Shown here: positions 10,301 through 18,799 of the stretch, piece after piece
How positions within the stretch are numbered: the stretch's first letter is position 1
How the letters are laid out: the number at the start of each line of letters is the position of its first letter
NCBI GenBank assembly: GCA_028336245.1
Contig: JAOKTT010000015.1
Coordinates: forward strand, 1-32,624
From: Polaribacter sp.
Lineage (GTDB): Bacteria; Bacteroidota; Bacteroidia; Flavobacteriales; Flavobacteriaceae
Reading direction: 5' to 3'
Length of the DNA stretch: 32,624 nt
Translations under genes and position numbers: made by a program
The notes under the pieces: generated by a model
What the model saw: the letters and a program-made list of their open reading frames with translations, nothing else
The model's database searches: none
Told to the model about the DNA's origin: nothing

Positions 10301-10552
10301 GCGGTTGTTTTTAATGAAAGAGAAATTGTAGATGTAGACAATCAGGTAATTATTCCAGATAGATTAGTTTTTAACAGTAAGAATCAGGTAACAATTATAG
10401 ATTATAAGACGGGAAGTCCGGCTAGTGAGCATAAGCAACAGCTATTGAAATATGAAAAAGTTTTAAAATCAATGAACTTCAGTATCGATAAAAAATTCCT
10501 TATTTATAGGAATGAAAAAATTGATGTCGTTGAGGTATCAGTAAAAAAATAA
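7394..10552 (+). CDS. UvrD/AddA-like helicase with C-terminal PD-(D/E)XK nuclease
   Basis: A 1052-residue superfamily 1A helicase fused to a RecB-type nuclease, a layout used for double-strand-break end processing (AddA/RecB role). Helicase motifs: Walker A ASAGSGKT (12-19), Ia ITFTNKAAGEM (45-55), II DEMQDT (396-401), III GDAKQAIYRWRGG (428-440), the NYRS segment of motif IV, V MTIHKSKGLEF (729-739) and VI VALTRAEE (808-815). The nuclease part shows GNLFHEIL near 912-919, PDR (988-990), DYKTG (1003-1007) and a following QLLKYEK, the normal active-site order. The start is GTG, giving the usual N-terminus with Walker A about ten residues in. No AddB-like partner is next to it in this window: the neighbours are the ZIP gene and kbl. 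Confidence 0.93.
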   Translation: MLQSSSFQVYNASAGSGKTYMLVKQYLKVLLTSDNLFMFQKILAITFTNKAAGEMKERVLSSLEDFSEGNTSDLLKIILEETDLDQTVIQERSKKILQAILQNYAAFSITTIDSFTHKVIKSFAHDLGLSLNFEVEMDAISLLNEAVDVLISKIGSHKKLTKLLIDYSLDKADDDKSWDISKDLNDFARVLLNEDDVKHFRKLADKELDDFFELKKKLQKANIEIEATYKKLGDEVLQFIETNGISIIDFAYAGEVVKHFQKFTKLRFLKSEELKFDGRLNTTIEEVKSLFAVKATPATKEVIEGISDQLRAYYQESKEMYHSSYSNYLLNKVTLKSIIPLAVLNNINSELSSIKEDNNIRLNAEFNQLISDNIKDQPAPFIYERIGQRFQHYFIDEMQDTSVLQWQNLIPLIANALAQENSNLLLVGDAKQAIYRWRGGKAEQFIALGSKKENPFNIDKEVNNLETNYRSYSEIINFNNSFFQHTSNFLQNESYKKMFFEGNTQLENSKKGGFVSLSFLDKADEKEAEETKYPRKVLEKIKGLEKDFYLNEICVLTRTKKEGIAVADYLSENGIAIVSSETLLLKSNSKINFIIAVLYSLENTNDEERRFEFLYFLYEHLQIKTSKHAFFKKHVKATNDLIFEDLKAFGVSFNFLLFQQLPFYEKIEEIIRGFNLVTSSNAYVQFFLDVVLEQQRKAADIGGFLEFWERKKDALSIVASENSDAVQVMTIHKSKGLEFPVVIFPCDVDIYRQINPKIWFDDLPKEYDFKELLIDYKKDLSLISARGLELYNSQREALELDNFNLLYVALTRAEEQLHVVTEKKISSKGVENMNHYSGIFINYLKERNLWQEDCLEYRFGNEQRVQKKEKQVSLTVVHEKFISTPWQEHNIVLLASSSKLWDTAQGDAIGFGNLFHEILSKIITSKDVELVTNQYHQKGFIDDAQLKAIKLEIYTITNHPKLRAYYAEEAVVFNEREIVDVDNQVIIPDRLVFNSKNQVTIIDYKTGSPASEHKQQLLKYEKVLKSMNFSIDKKFLIYRNEKIDVVEVSVKK

Positions 10553-10558
10553 ACTTTG

Positions 10559-10566
10559 TAACTTTG
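10559..10566 (+). promoter_or_regulatory. Candidate -7 promoter box for kbl
   Basis: TAACTTTG is a full match to TAnnTTTG and lies in the 35-bp gap between the helicase stop and the kbl ATG, 21 nt before that ATG. No -33 box is evident at standard spacing, so kbl may be expressed both from here and by read-through. Confidence 0.5.
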
Positions 10567-10587
10567 TATTTTTTAAATTGATAAAAA

Positions 10588-11781
10588 ATGTACGGTAAAA
10601 TTAAGGATACTTTAAATAAAGAGCTTCAAGAGATCAAAGAGGCAGGATTGTATAAAACGGAAAGAATTATAACTTCTTCGCAAGATGCAGTAATTACAAT
10701 TTCTACAGGAGAAAAGGTCTTGAATTTTTGTGCCAACAATTATTTAGGCTTATCAAATCACCCTGCAGTAATTCAAGCTGCAAAAGATACCATGGATACC
10801 CATGGTTTTGGAGTTTCTTCGGTTCGTTTTATTTGTGGAACTCAAGACATTCATAAAAAATTAGAACAAAAAATAGCAGATTTCTATACTACAGAAGATA
10901 CTATATTATACGCCGCTTGTTTTGATGCAAATGGAGGTGTTTTTGAACCATTATTAACAAAAGAAGATGCTATTATTTCAGACAGTTTAAACCACGCCTC
11001 TGTTATTGATGGAGTGCGTTTGTGCAAAGCAGCGCGATATCGGTACGGTAATAATGACATGTCCTCTTTAGAAACGCAGTTAATTGAAGCAAATAAACAA
11101 CAGCATCGTTTTAAAATTATTGTCACCGATGGCGTTTTCTCTATGGATGGCATCGTTGCAAAACTAGATGAAATTTGTGATTTAGCAGATAAATATGATG
11201 CGCTAGTAATGGTAGATGAATGTCATGCCACTGGTTTTATAGGAAAAACGGGCCGTGGAACTGTAGAATTGAAAAATGTAATGGATAGAGTTGATATCGT
11301 TACAGGAACTTTAGGGAAAGCTTTGGGTGGCGCAATGGGAGGCTACACAACGGGTAAAAAAGAAATTATTGAAATTTTACGTCAACGTTCGAGACCTTAC
11401 TTATTTTCAAACTCTTTAGCACCTGCTATTGTAGGTGCTTCTTTAAAGGTTTTTGAATTAATTTCGGATGATACTTCACTTCGAGATCAATTAGAATGGA
11501 ATACAAACTATTTTAGAGAAGAAATGGGACGTGCGGGGTTTGATTTGGTAGGCGCAGACGCCGCAATTGTTCCAGTCATGTTATATGATGCAAAACTATC
11601 CCAAATAATGGCAGATAAACTTTTAGAGAAAGGTATTTATGTAATCGGCTTTTTTTTTCCAGTAGTACCCAAAGAGAAAGCAAGGATAAGAGTGCAATTG
11701 TCCGCAGCGCATACAAAAGAGCACTTAGACAAAGCAATTAGAGCTTTTGTTGAAGTGGGTAAGGAGTTAAAAGTCATTTAA
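10588..11781 (+). CDS. kbl: Glycine C-acetyltransferase (2-amino-3-ketobutyrate CoA ligase)
   Basis: A 397-residue PLP-dependent alpha-oxoamine synthase. In threonine degradation the enzyme splits 2-amino-3-ketobutyrate with CoA to glycine and acetyl-CoA. Length matches the family. Visible motifs are the N-terminal [14 protein letters not shown], the substrate-site [14 protein letters not shown], the [12 protein letters not shown] segment, DGVFSMDG, the PLP-binding VDECHATGF, and the [10 protein letters not shown] motif with the Schiff-base lysine K244. Close relatives in the family (KAS, serine palmitoyltransferase, BioF) share these motifs, but overall resemblance and the N-terminal [20 protein letters not shown] favour Kbl. 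No threonine dehydrogenase gene (tdh) is adjacent in this window. Confidence 0.93.
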   Translation: MYGKIKDTLNKELQEIKEAGLYKTERIITSSQDAVITISTGEKVLNFCANNYLGLSNHPAVIQAAKDTMDTHGFGVSSVRFICGTQDIHKKLEQKIADFYTTEDTILYAACFDANGGVFEPLLTKEDAIISDSLNHASVIDGVRLCKAARYRYGNNDMSSLETQLIEANKQQHRFKIIVTDGVFSMDGIVAKLDEICDLADKYDALVMVDECHATGFIGKTGRGTVELKNVMDRVDIVTGTLGKALGGAMGGYTTGKKEIIEILRQRSRPYLFSNSLAPAIVGASLKVFELISDDTSLRDQLEWNTNYFREEMGRAGFDLVGADAAIVPVMLYDAKLSQIMADKLLEKGIYVIGFFFPVVPKEKARIRVQLSAAHTKEHLDKAIRAFVEVGKELKVI

Positions 11782-11825
11782 AATGGCCTCATAAATTTTG
11801 GTATTATGAATATTTTTTCAATTTA

Positions 11826-11857
11826 TTTTGTAAACTCGTATTAAGAGAGTACTTTTG
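11826..11857 (+). promoter_or_regulatory. Promoter of the OmpA/TSP3 gene
   Basis: A TTTTG -33 box (11826-11830) and a TACTTTTG -7 box (11850-11857) are separated by 19 bp, a full match to the Bacteroidota promoter pattern. The ATG at 11895 is 37 nt downstream, leaving an A/T-rich leader as expected for a highly expressed outer-membrane protein. Confidence 0.75.
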
Positions 11858-11894
11858 TGTTAAAATAATAAAAAATTAATTTAAAAATTTGATA

Positions 11895-13247
11895 ATGAAA
11901 ACATTTAAAATAGCTGTAATAGCTTTATTTACATTCGCATTGACTGGTAATGTAAACGCTCAGGATGCCAACAACCCTTGGGTTGTAGGTTTTGGATTAA
12001 ATGCGGTAGATTTCAATACTAATAGCGACTTTAGTAGTCAAATTGATGATTTAACAGAAATCAAAGATTGGAATACACTTCCTTCAATTTCAAGAATTTC
12101 TGCAGAGAAATACTTAGAGAAAGGTTTCAGTTTACAGGTAGCTGGTTCTTTAAATAAGATTGAAACATTAAACGTTGAAGGAGATTCAGATTTTCTGTAT
12201 TATGCTTTGGATGCCAATGTAAAGTATGATCTAAATACTTTAGTGGGTGAAACTGCTTGGTTTGATCCTTATGTATTTATTGGTGGAGGATATGTTTCTG
12301 CTGACAGTGAAGGAGAGGGTATGTTAAATTTGGGATTAGGTTTTAACACTTGGTTTACTGAAAATATAGGTTTAAATTTTCAATCGGGCGTTAAGAAAGG
12401 GTTTAACGAAACGGTAGCAACTCATGTGCAGCACTCTGTTGGCTTAGTTGTCAAATTTGGCGGTACAGATACAGATGGAGACGGCGTATATGATAAATTT
12501 GATGCATGTCCTGAAGTTGCTGGTTTAGAGGAGTTCAATGGTTGTCCAGATGCTGATGGCGATGGAATCAAAGATTCTGATGATGCGTGTCCAAACGTTA
12601 TCGGTTTAGTTGCTATGAATGGTTGTCCTGATGCTGACGGAGATGGAATTGCAGATAAAGATGACATGTGTCCTAATGAAAAAGGAACAAAAGCAAACAA
12701 AGGGTGTCCAGATGCTGATGGTGACGGAACTTTAGATAAAGATGATAAATGTCCAGCGATCGCAGGACCAACTGCTAATGCAGGATGTCCTTGGCCAGAT
12801 ACAGATGGAGATAGTATTTTAGATAAAGACGATAAGTGTCCAACGGTTGCAGGTATTGCTTCAGAGGGAGGTTGTCCAGAAATAATTTCAAATGAGGCTA
12901 AAATGGGAATGGATACATTTGCAGAGGCTATTTTATTCAACTTAGAAAGTGCAAGTTTTCAAAGAGGAGTAGAGAAAGATTTAGACGGTATGGTAGCTAT
13001 TATGAGTGAATTTCCAGAAGCTAACTTTGCAATTAGAGGATATACAGATACTTCAGGAAGTGTTTCTGGAAATCTAAAACTGTCGAATGCAAGAGCGAAT
13101 GCTGTTTTAAACTATCTAGTTGAAAACGGAGTGGATGCTTCAAGATTAACTGCTACGGGTTTTGGTCAAGAGAGTCCAATGGCTTCAAACAAAACAAGAG
13201 CAGGTAGAGTTCAAAATAGAAGAGTAGAAGTGAAGGTAACAAACTAG
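11895..13247 (+). CDS. OmpA-family outer-membrane protein with thrombospondin type-3 repeats
   Basis: A 450-residue envelope protein. I set the start at the ATG at 11895 rather than an in-frame TTG six bases earlier, because it gives a clean signal peptide ([19 protein letters not shown], cut after NVNA). Residues about 23-185 look like a beta-barrel or beta-rich domain (alternating pattern, glycine-rich strands such as YVFIGGGY). From about 191 to 335 there are five calcium-binding thrombospondin type-3 repeats (DxDGDG...D.CP units with paired cysteines). The C-terminal 110 residues are an OmpA/MotB peptidoglycan-binding domain, with the conserved [21 protein letters not shown] and NRRVEV segments. 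It likely links the outer membrane to the cell wall. It stands alone between its own promoter and a strong terminator. Confidence 0.95.
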   Translation: MKTFKIAVIALFTFALTGNVNAQDANNPWVVGFGLNAVDFNTNSDFSSQIDDLTEIKDWNTLPSISRISAEKYLEKGFSLQVAGSLNKIETLNVEGDSDFLYYALDANVKYDLNTLVGETAWFDPYVFIGGGYVSADSEGEGMLNLGLGFNTWFTENIGLNFQSGVKKGFNETVATHVQHSVGLVVKFGGTDTDGDGVYDKFDACPEVAGLEEFNGCPDADGDGIKDSDDACPNVIGLVAMNGCPDADGDGIADKDDMCPNEKGTKANKGCPDADGDGTLDKDDKCPAIAGPTANAGCPWPDTDGDSILDKDDKCPTVAGIASEGGCPEIISNEAKMGMDTFAEAILFNLESASFQRGVEKDLDGMVAIMSEFPEANFAIRGYTDTSGSVSGNLKLSNARANAVLNYLVENGVDASRLTATGFGQESPMASNKTRAGRVQNRRVEVKVTN

Positions 13248-13265
13248 TTTTCTTTATAAAATAGT

Positions 13266-13303
13266 AAAAAGGTCTCATCATTTATGATGGGACTTTTTTT
13301 TTT
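13266..13303 (+). terminator. Rho-independent terminator after the OmpA gene
   Basis: GGTCTCATCA (13271-13280), loop TTTA, then TGATGGGAC (13285-13293) form a roughly 10-bp stem with G-T wobbles, followed by ten T residues and preceded by an A tract. Confidence 0.85.
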
Positions 13304-13332
13304 AAAACCTTTTTTTATTCCCTGCAAAAAAG

Positions 13333-13340
13333 TATCTTTG
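13333..13340 (+). promoter_or_regulatory. Candidate -7 promoter box for atpDC
   Basis: TATCTTTG is an exact match to TAnnTTTG and lies 59 nt before the atpD ATG, downstream of the OmpA terminator. No TTG -33 box is visible; the upstream region is a T tract. Confidence 0.6.
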
Positions 13341-13393
13341 CAACCTTAAATTGAGGTACTAAATCTCAAAATATAAATAATAACTATAATTAG

Positions 13394-14911
<1,518 letters not shown>

Positions 14912-14981
14912 ACAGTTGCAGGTTTTTAGTAGTGAGCTGTATGCGATGAACTAAGAACAAACAACTAAAAAATATAAAATT

Positions 14982-15275
14982 ATGTTTTTAGAAATTGTAA
15001 CACCAGAAGCAATATTATTTTCTTCAGAAGTTGATTTGTTTTCAGCTCCAGGAAATGATGGAGAGTTTCAAATATTAAACAACCACGCTCCTATAGTGAC
15101 TATTTTAAAAGAAGGGGAGGTAAAAATTCATGTGCACAGTCAAGAACATATCGTGTTAGATGATTTGCATGGACATATAGAAACGCAGGCAGATGACGAT
15201 AAAGTTTTAACCTTAAAAATCAAGTCTGGAACTTTAGAGTTAAATGATAATAAGGCCATTATCTTAGCAGATTAA
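14982..15275 (+). CDS. atpC: F1F0 ATP synthase subunit epsilon (short form)
   Basis: A 97-residue epsilon subunit of the F1 central stalk. It begins MFLEIVTPEAILFSSEVDLF and contains the typical PGNDGEFQILNNHAPIVTIL loop of the N-terminal beta-sandwich. It ends after about 90 residues, so the C-terminal helical hairpin found in the roughly 135-residue E. coli protein is absent. That hairpin is the ATP-hydrolysis-inhibiting part; short forms are common in Bacteroidota. It is co-oriented with atpD and followed by a terminator. Confidence 0.93.
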   Translation: MFLEIVTPEAILFSSEVDLFSAPGNDGEFQILNNHAPIVTILKEGEVKIHVHSQEHIVLDDLHGHIETQADDDKVLTLKIKSGTLELNDNKAIILAD

Positions 15276-15299
15276 GCGGCCTAATATTCAAAATAATAG

Positions 15300-15331
15300 A
15301 CCTCAATACTTGTATGTTTTGAGGTTTTTTT
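15300..15331 (+). terminator. Terminator after atpC
   Basis: ACCTCAA (15300-15306) pairs with TTGAGGT (15319-15325) around a 12-nt loop that can partly pair (ATAC/GTAT), followed by a run of seven T. Located 24 bp after the atpC stop. Confidence 0.75.
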
Positions 15332-15468
15332 GTGCTTTTAAATAAGCTGGATGTAGATTTTATTTTGGTTATTTAGCTTATCCTTATTTTAAAATTCAGA
15401 CTATTATAGTAATGATTTTGCATTAGGTATGCTATTAAAAATAAGAGATGTACTTCATAAAAATATTG

Positions 15469-15476
15469 TAAATTTG
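15469..15476 (+). promoter_or_regulatory. Candidate -7 box for rbfA, implying a near-leaderless transcript
   Basis: TAAATTTG matches TAnnTTTG fully and ends only 4 nt before the rbfA ATG at 15481, so transcription would start at or next to the start codon. There is no clear -33 box. Confidence 0.45.
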
Positions 15477-15480
15477 TGTC

Positions 15481-15876
15481 ATGGAAGAAACAAACAGACA
15501 ACGTAAAATTGCAGGAGTTTTACAAAAAGATTTGGTAGATGTGTTGCAAAAAGCAGCGCAAGATGGTATGAAAGGAGTCATAATTTCTGTTTCTAAAGTG
15601 CATGTTACTGCAGATTTAGGGGTTGCAAAAGTTTATTTAAGTATTTTCCCCTCAGAAAATAGAGACGAAATAGTCAAAGGGATTCAGTCGAACACGGTTT
15701 TGATTCGTCATGAAATGGCAAAGAGAACTCGCAACCAGTTAAGAAGAATGCCAGAATTATTATTTTTTGGTGATGACACCTTAGATTACATCGAGGAAAT
15801 TGATAAGTCGTTGAAAGGAAATGATGCGGATCCTATAAAAAACCCTGATGTGCTCGAAAGACGTAAAAAAATATAA
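15481..15876 (+). CDS. rbfA: Ribosome-binding factor A
   Basis: RbfA is a 30S-subunit maturation factor acting on the 5' end of 16S rRNA. The 131-residue protein has the KH-like fold signature: an N-terminal METNRQRKIAGVLQKDLVD helix, the central VISVSKVHVTADLGVAKVYLSIF strands, and a helix with RNQLRRMPELLFFGDDTLDY, matching the family's R..P.L.F..D motif. Length is normal. The LolE-like permease gene follows after 15 bp, so the two are likely one operon. Confidence 0.93.
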   Translation: MEETNRQRKIAGVLQKDLVDVLQKAAQDGMKGVIISVSKVHVTADLGVAKVYLSIFPSENRDEIVKGIQSNTVLIRHEMAKRTRNQLRRMPELLFFGDDTLDYIEEIDKSLKGNDADPIKNPDVLERRKKI

Positions 15877-15891
15877 AATTATATTCTTTAT

Positions 15892-17094
15892 TTGAGTTTT
15901 TCTTACTACATAGCCAAAAGATATTTATTTTCTAAAACTGGTAATAATGCCATAAACATTATTACCGTTATTGCGTCTTTCGGAGTAATTGTAGGTTCTT
16001 TAGCGTTGTTTATTATTTTATCAGGATTTTCGGGACTTAGAACGTTTAGCTATAATTTATTGGATGTTTCTGACCCAGATATAAAAATTACGGCGACAAA
16101 AGGGAAGTCTTTTTTTGTGACTGAGGGTGTAATGGAAAACTTGCATCAGAATCTTTCTATCAAAAAAATATCAAATATTGTAGAAGAACGTGTTTTTTTA
16201 GAGTACAATGATAAAACCGAGATTGCCTATATCAAAGGCGTTGAAGAGAATTATACACAGATTTCTAAAATAGATGCCGCGCTAAGTGCAGGAACCTGGC
16301 TTCAAACCGATTATAATAATACCGCGGTTATTGGACGGGGAATTTCAAACAAACTTTCTTTAGGAATTCTAAACTATGGGGTTCCTCTAAAAATAATGAT
16401 TCCTAAACCAGGGACAGGTTTTATAAACCCTAGAAATCCGTTTTATAAAATTAAAGTACAAATTGTAGGTATTTACACAGGCACGGAAGAGTTTGAAAGT
16501 AAATATGTATTTACATCTATCGAGCAGGCCAGAAGCTTATTGCGTTTTAAAGAAAATCAAGTAACGGCAATAGAGTTAAGGTTGGCGGATTTTCAAGAAG
16601 CAGAAGCGGTTGCTGGTTTTTTAGGAGATAGTTTAGGCAAAGATTTTAAAGTACAGACGAAAGCGCAGTTGAATGCGGTTTTTTATAAAGTGATAAATAC
16701 CGAAAATTTTGTGTCCTATTTAATTTTTACATTAATAGTGATCATTGCACTATTCAACGTCATTGGCGCAATAATTATGATGATTATTGACAAAAGACAA
16801 AATTTAAAAACACTACTTAATTTAGGGGCAACACTCAAAGAAATTAAGAAAATTTTTATATTCCAAGGTTTTTTATTGACCTTTTTCGGAATGTGTGTTG
16901 GCTTATTTTTGGGAATTATATTGGTCTTTCTTCAAAAGAAATTTGAGTTGTTTATGATTGTCCCCAATTTAGCATATCCTGTAGAATTTAGAGGTGCAAA
17001 CCTCTTAATTGTATTTTGTACAATTACAATATTAGGATTTATAGCCGCAAAAATAGCAAGCAGTAGAATTTCTGAAGATTTTATAGAAAAGTAA
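15892..17094 (+). CDS. LolE/FtsX-type ABC transporter permease
   Basis: A 400-residue inner-membrane permease of the MacB/FtsX superfamily. One N-terminal helix (about 22-45), a large periplasmic MacB-like core domain (about 50-265), and three C-terminal helices (about 273-297, 322-347 and 370-388) reproduce the LolC/LolE topology used to release lipoproteins from the inner membrane. The N-terminal SYYIAKRYLFSKTGNNAIN is typical of Bacteroidota LolE-like proteins. The start is TTG, 15 bp after the rbfA stop; no ATG fits. A lolD ATPase gene is not adjacent in this window, so its partner must be elsewhere. The specific lipoprotein role is family inference. Confidence 0.87.
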   Translation: MSFSYYIAKRYLFSKTGNNAINIITVIASFGVIVGSLALFIILSGFSGLRTFSYNLLDVSDPDIKITATKGKSFFVTEGVMENLHQNLSIKKISNIVEERVFLEYNDKTEIAYIKGVEENYTQISKIDAALSAGTWLQTDYNNTAVIGRGISNKLSLGILNYGVPLKIMIPKPGTGFINPRNPFYKIKVQIVGIYTGTEEFESKYVFTSIEQARSLLRFKENQVTAIELRLADFQEAEAVAGFLGDSLGKDFKVQTKAQLNAVFYKVINTENFVSYLIFTLIVIIALFNVIGAIIMMIIDKRQNLKTLLNLGATLKEIKKIFIFQGFLLTFFGMCVGLFLGIILVFLQKKFELFMIVPNLAYPVEFRGANLLIVFCTITILGFIAAKIASSRISEDFIEK

Positions 17095-17095
17095 A

Positions 17096-18097
17096 TTAAT
17101 AAGCTTGCGGAATAATAAGGTTTCCAAACTTAGCTTCCACTTCATCAAATGCATTAAAAACATGCGTTGCGTCATCTGAGGTTACCATTTTCATGCGATG
17201 TTCTTTAAAATGTGGAATACCTTTAAAGTAGTTTGTATAATGTCTTCTTGTTTCAAAGACTCCTAATACAGGTCCTTTCCAATCAATAGCCATCTGTAAA
17301 TGTCTTCTAGCCATTTCTACACGCTGCGCAATCGTGGGTTTCCCCATGTGTTCTCCAGTCTTAAAATAATGTTTTACCTCATTAAAAAACCAAGGATATC
17401 CAATAGCAGCTCTGCCAATCATTGCACCATCTAATCCATAAGAATCGCGCATTTCCATTGCTTTTTCGGGCGTAGTAATATCACCATTTCCAAAAACAGG
17501 AATGTGCATTCTTGGATTGTTTTTTACACCGGCAATTGGTTTCCAGTCTGCTTCTCCCTTATACATTTGAGCACGCGTTCTTCCATGAATAGAAATTGCA
17601 GCACAACCAACATCTTGCAAACGTTCTGCAACTTCTACAATGCGGATAGAATCGTGATCCCATCCCAAACGTGTTTTTACTGTAATCGGTAAATTTGTGT
17701 GTTTTACCATGGCTTCTGTTAAGGAAACCATTAAATCGATGTCTTTTAATATTCCGGCACCAGCACCTTTAGAAACTACTTTTTTAACAGGGCATCCAAA
17801 ATTAATATCGATAATATCGGGATTGGATTTTTCTACAATCTCTACAGTCCTGAGCATGGACTCTAAATTCGCTCCAAAAATTTGAATACCTACGGGTCTT
17901 TCTTTTTCGTAGATGTCTAATTTCATCAAACTTTTCGCCGCATCCCGAATTAAACCTTCCGAAGAAATAAATTCTGTGTACACCACGTCTGCACCATTTT
18001 CTTTACACAACGCTCTAAACGGAGGGTCTGAGACATCTTCCATGGGCGCTAATAATAGCGGGAATTCAGGAAGTTCTATGTTGCCTATTTTTACCAA
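17096..18097 (-). CDS. dusB: tRNA-dihydrouridine synthase B
   Basis: An FMN-dependent enzyme that reduces uridine in the tRNA D-loop; 333 residues, full length. Hallmarks are LLAPMEDVSDPPFR (14-27), DINFGCPVKKV with the catalytic cysteine C102, the GAGAGILKD segment, VKTRLGWD, ISIHGRTRAQMYKGEADW (the FMN-phosphate and tRNA region, H171) and VFGNGDI plus DGAMIGRAAIGYPWFF near 223-238. The start is TTG, with TTGGTAAAAATAGG at the minus-strand end; no ATG upstream is in frame before the promoter. Its stop lies 1 bp from the stop of the convergent permease gene, leaving no room for a separate terminator. Confidence 0.95.
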   Translation of the reverse strand: MVKIGNIELPEFPLLLAPMEDVSDPPFRALCKENGADVVYTEFISSEGLIRDAAKSLMKLDIYEKERPVGIQIFGANLESMLRTVEIVEKSNPDIIDINFGCPVKKVVSKGAGAGILKDIDLMVSLTEAMVKHTNLPITVKTRLGWDHDSIRIVEVAERLQDVGCAAISIHGRTRAQMYKGEADWKPIAGVKNNPRMHIPVFGNGDITTPEKAMEMRDSYGLDGAMIGRAAIGYPWFFNEVKHYFKTGEHMGKPTIAQRVEMARRHLQMAIDWKGPVLGVFETRRHYTNYFKGIPHFKEHRMKMVTSDDATHVFNAFDEVEAKFGNLIIPQAY

Positions 18098-18114
18098 ATT
18101 AATTTATTTTTTTG

Positions 18115-18147
18115 CAAAATTAGTGTTTTTATTGGAGAGCACCCAAA
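18115..18147 (-). promoter_or_regulatory. Promoter of dusB
   Basis: On the minus strand a TTTG -33 box (18144-18147) and a TAATTTTG -7 box (18115-18122) are 21 bp apart, within the Bacteroidota range. The -7 box ends 17 nt before the TTG start, which supports that start. Confidence 0.6.
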
Positions 18148-18330
18148 TTCCGAAGCATCCTTGCGAAAGTTATGTGCAAGTTGTATACGATTACACGAAA
18201 GTAAATCCTTTTGGAGCACAGTAGTAGTTTTTATCAGATAGAAGTCGAATATAAAAGGTCTGGCTCGAGGTCTTCGGATACCAGCGCTTCTGAAAACACT
18301 ATAAATAAATTTCAAGATTTATAGCTGCAT
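18123..18330. other. Gene-free stretch with unusual composition beside dusB
   Basis: This part of the 316-bp dusB/EF-hand gap holds no gene I recognise. It includes a patch (about 18259-18295) richer in G and C than the surrounding AT-rich spacers. On the minus strand a frame of about 74 codons stays open across it (MKFIYSVFRSAGIRRPRARP...), arginine-rich early on, but it overlaps the dusB promoter and start and lacks any protein signature. It could be a degenerate gene or a dispersed repeat; I cannot decide from one copy. Confidence 0.35.
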
Positions 18331-18356
18331 TCGGTAGATGTTTTTAAAACATAGAA

Positions 18357-18388
18357 TTGTATACTTTAAATTAAAACGGCTATCTTAC
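18357..18388 (+). promoter_or_regulatory. Candidate promoter of the EF-hand gene
   Basis: TTG (18357-18359) and TATCTTAC (18381-18388, six of eight to TAnnTTTG) are 21 bp apart; the ATG is 25 nt further on. Confidence 0.45.
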
Positions 18389-18413
18389 AGAATGAAAAGA
18401 AAAATTTAAAACT

Positions 18414-18689
18414 ATGGAAGTAAAAGAAAGTGTTTTAAGGAAAGTAAGAATTTTAATTACCAACCAGTTTGATTCTCCGGAAGAAGCGCTTCGTTTCTTT
18501 GATTCTGAAAATGAGGGACGGTTAAAAAAACATGAATTAAAAAAAATGCTGAGAGGTGCGGTAGAAAATGATTTCTTAAGAGCAAATGTTGCATCTGAAT
18601 TATTAAAAGGATACGACAGATCAAGCAGCGATACTGTAAACTGGGAAGAGTTTAAAATTGAAATTTCTGAGTATGAAGGGAATGTGTAA
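18414..18689 (+). CDS. Small two-EF-hand protein
   Basis: A 91-residue, probably cytoplasmic protein without signal peptide. It has two canonical 12-residue EF-hand loops: DSENEGRLKKHE (30-41), with acidic or polar ligands at positions 1, 3 and 5, glycine at 6, leucine at 8 and glutamate at 12, and DRSSSDTVNWEE (68-79), with D1, S3, S5, V8 and E12. The two loops are separated by a helical linker, as in a paired EF-hand domain of about 70 residues. Calcium binding is a reasonable inference; the role is unknown. It lies between its own candidate promoter and the strong lepA promoter, so it is probably a separate unit. High lysine/glutamate content and clean frame support a real gene. Confidence 0.85.
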   Translation: MEVKESVLRKVRILITNQFDSPEEALRFFDSENEGRLKKHELKKMLRGAVENDFLRANVASELLKGYDRSSSDTVNWEEFKIEISEYEGNV

Positions 18690-18740
18690 ATGAAGATATT
18701 TTGAACATAAATTGCACTGAATTTCATTGTATTTTTTTTA

Positions 18741-18771
18741 TTTGTCAAGGGGTGTAAATACCATATCTTTG
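18741..18771 (+). promoter_or_regulatory. Promoter of lepA
   Basis: TTTG (18741-18744) and TATCTTTG (18764-18771) are separated by 19 bp, a full match to the Bacteroidota promoter pattern, 28 nt before the lepA ATG. This is one of the clearest promoters in the window. Confidence 0.8.
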
Positions 18772-18799
18772 TGTACTGAAAGTAGTTAGAAAACGACCT

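Noticed and set aside
12470..12890. Regular repeats that could suggest a CRISPR-like or tandem-repeat array
   Set aside because: The periodicity comes from calcium-binding protein repeats in frame with the OmpA gene; unit lengths and sequences vary as codons do.
12422..12940. 172-codon open frame antisense to the OmpA gene
   Set aside because: It mirrors the thrombospondin repeats, repeats [12 protein letters not shown] units only because the coding strand is repetitive, and has no promoter.
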